34,096 bases of DNA, taken from assembly GCA_002338505.1 (NCBI GenBank), contig DDIK01000144.1:1-34096 (forward strand), written 5' to 3'. The translations under genes were made by a program, and so were the position numbers. Positions within the stretch are counted from its first letter, which is position 1. Each line of letters opens with the position of its first letter. This stretch comes from Bacteriovorax sp. UBA1852 (GTDB lineage: Bacteria > Bdellovibrionota > Bacteriovoracia > Bacteriovoracales > Bacteriovoracaceae). Under the pieces are notes generated by a model. The model was given only the letters and a program-made list of their open reading frames with translations. It had not been told where the DNA came from and searched no databases. Positions 31,671-34,096 of this stretch are shown here, in pieces.

Positions 31671-32180
31671 ATGAAATTACCTCTTTTAGAAGAATTGAAA
31701 ATCAAGGCCGCTGAGCAGCAGACTCCTGATAGTCTGATGAAATATCTTACCGATAAGAATGTTGGTAATGCCCCATACTATATGGATCTCAAGTATCTTA
31801 AAGAAAATCATCTTGAAAACTTTCTCGCTTTATTTGAAGAAGTACTAGATCACTTACACATCTCAGCGATTTTTCCCTACCCTATTTATATTATTACTCC
31901 TCACACTCATGTGGACACAACTTTTCCACTCTGTTTAGATCTTAAAGATATTCCTAGATACTTTAAGCATGAAGCGCAGAGAGTAACGATTAAAGAGCAG
32001 AAGGTCCTAGAAAAAATTGATATCACAAGGTCTCATATCGGAAATCAAAATATTAGTGACCGCCTCTATGAATTTAAAGAATCTATGTATGCCCAAAAGC
32101 TTGTGAAGAGCCTAGCTAAAGAAGGCTTTTTTCTAGAGACTGTGGTCGAAAAACTTAGAAAAGAAGAAAAGAATGGTTAA
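31671..32180 (+). CDS. Hypothetical protein, 169 residues
   Basis: I do not recognise this soluble protein. The N-terminus is helical (MKLPLLEELKIKAAEQQTP). The middle has an aromatic, Pro-rich beta segment (IFPYPIYIITPHTHVD) and the C-terminus is again charged and helical. Two adjacent ATGs (31668, 31671) exist; the second fits a TACAAT-6 nt-ATG arrangement. It overlaps the next gene by 8 nt and is divergent from the CpaF-type unit, with overlapping promoters, so joint control is possible. Confidence 0.58.
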   Translation: MKLPLLEELKIKAAEQQTPDSLMKYLTDKNVGNAPYYMDLKYLKENHLENFLALFEEVLDHLHISAIFPYPIYIITPHTHVDTTFPLCLDLKDIPRYFKHEAQRVTIKEQKVLEKIDITRSHIGNQNISDRLYEFKESMYAQKLVKSLAKEGFFLETVVEKLRKEEKNG

Positions 32181-32541
32181 GAAGAAATACAAAATCCCAG
32201 AACACAAGAAAGACCAACTTCAAGGCTTTGAAGAATTCTTAGATGGCATAATCGATCAAGGTGATCTGGCCTATTCATCAAAGCTTCAAGATGAGAAGAT
32301 TGACACTTTCGCTCTTTACAACTTCTTAGAGGTTGAAAAAGTGAGAGTGCAGAAACTGAAGTCGATGATTTCTCGTAAAATTCCAAACTCCATTGCTCAT
32401 AACCAATCAAGTGAAGTTATTGACAAACTTGTCACCAATAACACAGAATTAAAAGACGAAATTATTCAATATATAAAGAGTTTTGATTCGAATTTTCATA
32501 AGCAAATTCGAGAAATTTATAACGACGCATATAAGAACTAA
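32173..32541 (+). CDS. Hypothetical charged helical protein, 122 residues
   Basis: This Lys/Glu/Asp-rich protein is predicted to be mostly helical, with no membrane segment, signal peptide or recognised domain. Its ATG lies within the last 8 nt of the previous gene, whose terminal Lys/Glu-rich codons (AAGAAGAAAAG) may serve as a weak ribosome-binding site, so the two are translationally coupled. It precedes the YtfJ-like gene by 13 nt, suggesting a three-gene unit. The function is unknown. Confidence 0.55.
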   Translation: MVKKKYKIPEHKKDQLQGFEEFLDGIIDQGDLAYSSKLQDEKIDTFALYNFLEVEKVRVQKLKSMISRKIPNSIAHNQSSEVIDKLVTNNTELKDEIIQYIKSFDSNFHKQIREIYNDAYKN

Positions 32542-32554
32542 GGACAGGTTAAAT

Positions 32555-33064
32555 ATGAAAAAACTTATGATCTTAATGGCCATCGCGCTAACACAAATTT
32601 CTGTATACTCAGCTGAAACTTTAAAACAAATTGACCTTAGCGGTGACAAGGGTGCACGAGTTGACGGCAGTGCTTGGTCTAGTAGTGAGATAAAGGGAAA
32701 GGTCTATGTACTTTTCTATGTTGACCCTGATGAAAAAGACCTAAATGAGCACGTTTCTCAAGCTCTCAAAAAAGCTAATTTTCCAAAAGATAAGTATGGA
32801 TCAATTGCTGTCATAAATATGGCCGCAACATGGAAGCCTAACTGGGTTCTTGATAGTGTACTTGAAGGCAAACAAGAGGAATACCCTGACACAATCTATG
32901 TTCGTGACCTTGAAAAGCACCTTGTGAAAGAATGGGGCTTAAAAGATGAGTCATCAAATATCGTACTCTTTAATAAAGAAGGTCAGGCCATTTATAAGAT
33001 TCTTGGTAAGGCCAGTGATGAACAAAGAGATGAACTTTTAAAGTTAATTAAGAATAATCTATAA
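32555..33064 (+). CDS. YtfJ-like periplasmic thioredoxin-fold protein
   Basis: A signal peptide (MKKLMILMAIALTQISVYSA) precedes a 149-residue domain that follows E. coli YtfJ block by block, as recalled from memory: GKVYVLFYVDP, KANFPKDKYGSIAVINM, DSVLEGKQEEYPDTIYVRD, WGLKDESSNIVLFNKEG and a C-terminal DEQRDELLKLIK. The thioredoxin-like fold has no CxxC, so redox activity is unlikely. The function of YtfJ is poorly defined. The start at 32555 follows AGGACAGG; the frame extends to 32483 but that part overlaps the previous gene. Confidence 0.75.
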   Translation: MKKLMILMAIALTQISVYSAETLKQIDLSGDKGARVDGSAWSSSEIKGKVYVLFYVDPDEKDLNEHVSQALKKANFPKDKYGSIAVINMAATWKPNWVLDSVLEGKQEEYPDTIYVRDLEKHLVKEWGLKDESSNIVLFNKEGQAIYKILGKASDEQRDELLKLIKNNL

Positions 33065-33073
33065 GGGAATACT

Positions 33074-33577
33074 ATGAAATCAATTTTATTCCTTTCTTTT
33101 TTTCTAGTCCTCTTTTCATGTGGAGATGAGAATACAACAAATAATTACCAACAACCAAAAGGTGGTTTTGAACAACAAGTTATACGGACGGAGCTAACTA
33201 ATGATCTCTGGTGTACAGATGTAGAAATTGACATCTGTGATCAAAATGAAAATTGTCAAATAGAGATAGAAATTTTACAGCTAGACCTTAATGATATTGG
33301 AGACTTTAGCCTTACATTTATTGATTACCCTGAAACTCGCCAAGAGGGAACATGGCTTTTGAACGACGAAAATATTATGACTCTTACAACAGAGGACGGG
33401 ACTACCCAAGGTCGATTAAGAATGAATAGTCTTTCACAGTTTGACCTACTAGACATAGAAGACCCATCAGTAGGACTAAGATTCTATGAATGTAATGATA
33501 TTGTCGTATCAGATGACACAAGACCAGAAAGTCTAGAGTATAGAGACTTTTTGCTACCACTAGAGTACTTAGAATAA
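33074..33577 (+). CDS. Lipoprotein of unknown function, 167 residues
   Basis: MKSILFLSFFLVLFSC is a lipoprotein signal with Cys16. The mature part is acidic, with Cys in LWCTDVEIDICDQNENCQ and a late FYECND, suggesting a small disulphide-bonded beta domain (GTWLLNDENIMTLTTEDG resembles lipocalin-like strand repeats, weakly). AAGGGAA lies before the ATG, 9 nt after the YtfJ-like stop, so the two are probably co-transcribed. A long hairpin follows the gene. Confidence 0.65.
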   Translation: MKSILFLSFFLVLFSCGDENTTNNYQQPKGGFEQQVIRTELTNDLWCTDVEIDICDQNENCQIEIEILQLDLNDIGDFSLTFIDYPETRQEGTWLLNDENIMTLTTEDGTTQGRLRMNSLSQFDLLDIEDPSVGLRFYECNDIVVSDDTRPESLEYRDFLLPLEYLE

Positions 33578-33589
33578 GTAAACTTTATA

Positions 33590-33616
33590 GGCACTGACTA
33601 AAGTCTTGTCAGTGCC
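33590..33616 (+). terminator. GC-rich hairpin after the lipoprotein gene
   Basis: A perfect 9-bp stem GGCACTGAC / GTCAGTGCC with a 9-nt loop begins 13 nt after the stop. It is followed by CCTTCC rather than a T-run, so it may be a weak terminator, a 3'-end stabiliser, or an attenuator ahead of the next gene. Confidence 0.5.
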
Positions 33617-33651
33617 CCTTCCAAATTCCAATAACTTCCAACTCCCCTTAC

Positions 33652-33680
33652 TTGGCACTAAATATGCAGCTTATTCTAAT
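33652..33680 (+). promoter_or_regulatory. Near-consensus promoter of the right-edge lipoprotein gene
   Basis: TTGGCA (33652-33657), a 17-bp spacer and TCTAAT (33675-33680) are each 5 of 6 to consensus. The predicted start near 33687 leaves a short leader holding the GAGGGGG ribosome-binding site. Confidence 0.62.
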
Positions 33681-33698
33681 AAGTATCGAGGGGGATAT

Positions 33699-34096
33699 AT
33701 GAAAACACTAAATCTTGCATTCTTAATGGTTCTATTAATTAGTATCACTTCATGTGGCGAAAGCGATGAAGATAGAATTAATGATTTACTAGTTCGCCTT
33801 GAACAAGCAGAAACAAAGCTTAATCAGCAAAACGAAGCAACACAGTCTCTTACTCAAAATGGAAGTTGTACAATCATTACTCAAAGTGATGACGGAGCAC
33901 TTCTTGAGTGTCTTGATGGCTCATCATTCTTTATCAAAAATGGAGTAGATGGTGTAGATGGAAGTGATGGAAGTGATGGTGACAGTTGTGAAGTTTTAGA
34001 GCTTGATGATAAGTCTGGCGCAGTCATTAAATGTGGTGGAGATCAAGAATTTTCATCTGTTTTAATCAAGCATGGTCAAGATGGTCAAGATGGTCA
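33699..34096 (+). CDS. Lipoprotein with collagen-like Gly-x-Asp repeats, 3' end cut by window edge
   Basis: The frame opens at 33699 after GAGGGGG and is still open at the last base. MKTLNLAFLMVLLISITSC is a lipoprotein signal with Cys19. Residues about 25-50 form a heptad-like coiled coil (INDLLVRLEQAETKLNQQ), which may trimerise the protein. Then come Cys-containing units (SCTIITQSDDG...LLECLDG; SCEVLEL...VIKCGG), each followed by Gly-x-Asp runs (GVDGVDGSDGSDGDS; GQDGQDG). This matches the DUF7151-like repeats of surface lipoproteins, from memory. It is likely exposed at the cell surface, and the role is unknown. Confidence 0.72.
   Translation, partial: MKTLNLAFLMVLLISITSCGESDEDRINDLLVRLEQAETKLNQQNEATQSLTQNGSCTIITQSDDGALLECLDGSSFFIKNGVDGVDGSDGSDGDSCEVLELDDKSGAVIKCGGDQEFSSVLIKHGQDGQDG
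34074..34096 (+). repeat. 9-bp tandem direct repeat coding Gly-Gln-Asp
   Basis: The unit GGTCAAGAT occurs twice and is continued by GGTCA at the window edge. It encodes the collagen-like triplets and could vary in copy number by slippage. Confidence 0.7.

Noticed and set aside
1..34096. CRISPR arrays, tRNA/rRNA genes, insertion sequences, integrases or phage genes
   Set aside because: Scanned on both strands by eye; no regularly spaced repeats, cloverleaf, transposase or integrase motifs were found. Short or diverged RNAs could be missed without a covariance search.

Overview
The window is AT-rich bacterial chromosome with dense genes, many secreted lipoproteins, and no rRNA, tRNA, CRISPR array or insertion sequence that I could see. 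Gene content suggests a Gram-negative of the Bdellovibrionota / former Deltaproteobacteria type, perhaps a Bacteriovorax/Halobacteriovorax relative. The pointers are a split haem operon with a HemC-HemD fusion, a stand-alone HAMP membrane protein of a deltaproteobacterial type, many lipobox proteins, an orphan CpaF-type ATPase and FabI. The taxonomic call is inference from protein style, not a database match.

Layout. 1-588 is the 3' part of a di-haem cytochrome. 599-2584 (minus) encodes a degenerate Na/Pi-cotransporter-like protein and a small membrane protein. 2743-12210 is a haem biosynthesis locus: a short hemA, a convergent single-domain response regulator, then eight codirectional genes hemCD - hemL - histidine kinase - response regulator - hemE - hemN - a CcmI/CycH Ig-like periplasmic domain - a GNAT enzyme. 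Gaps there are 0-51 nt and several starts overlap the preceding stop. Together they run from glutamyl-tRNA to protoporphyrinogen, with a two-component system inside the operon and a likely cytochrome c maturation factor at its end. 12211-16436 is a looser stretch of mostly unrecognised minus-strand genes (membrane, secreted, DUF3592, SAM methyltransferase), including two small genes not obvious to a standard caller. 16576-26162 holds an M28 aminopeptidase with a strong terminator, a small secreted protein, a coiled-coil/HAMP pair, exonuclease III, a trypsin-like lipoprotein, a YiiX-type papain-fold protein overlapping a large lipoprotein gene, and an outer-membrane-like protein. 26216-28623 is a histidine kinase - response regulator - fabI operon on the minus strand, divergent from deoC. 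29350-32541 has an orphan CpaF/TadA-type secretion ATPase between unrecognised genes. 32555-34096 carries a YtfJ-like periplasmic protein and two lipoproteins, the last with collagen-like Gly-x-Asp repeats and cut by the right edge.

The most general observation is regulatory. At about ten genes without a Shine-Dalgarno sequence, a sigma70-type -10 hexamer sits 5-7 nt before the ATG, often with a matching -35 element 17-18 bp further upstream. The transcription start would then fall on or next to the start codon, so these genes look leaderless. Genes inside operons here mostly have ordinary GGAG/AGGA sites or stop-start overlaps. Several start positions given here follow from this reading.
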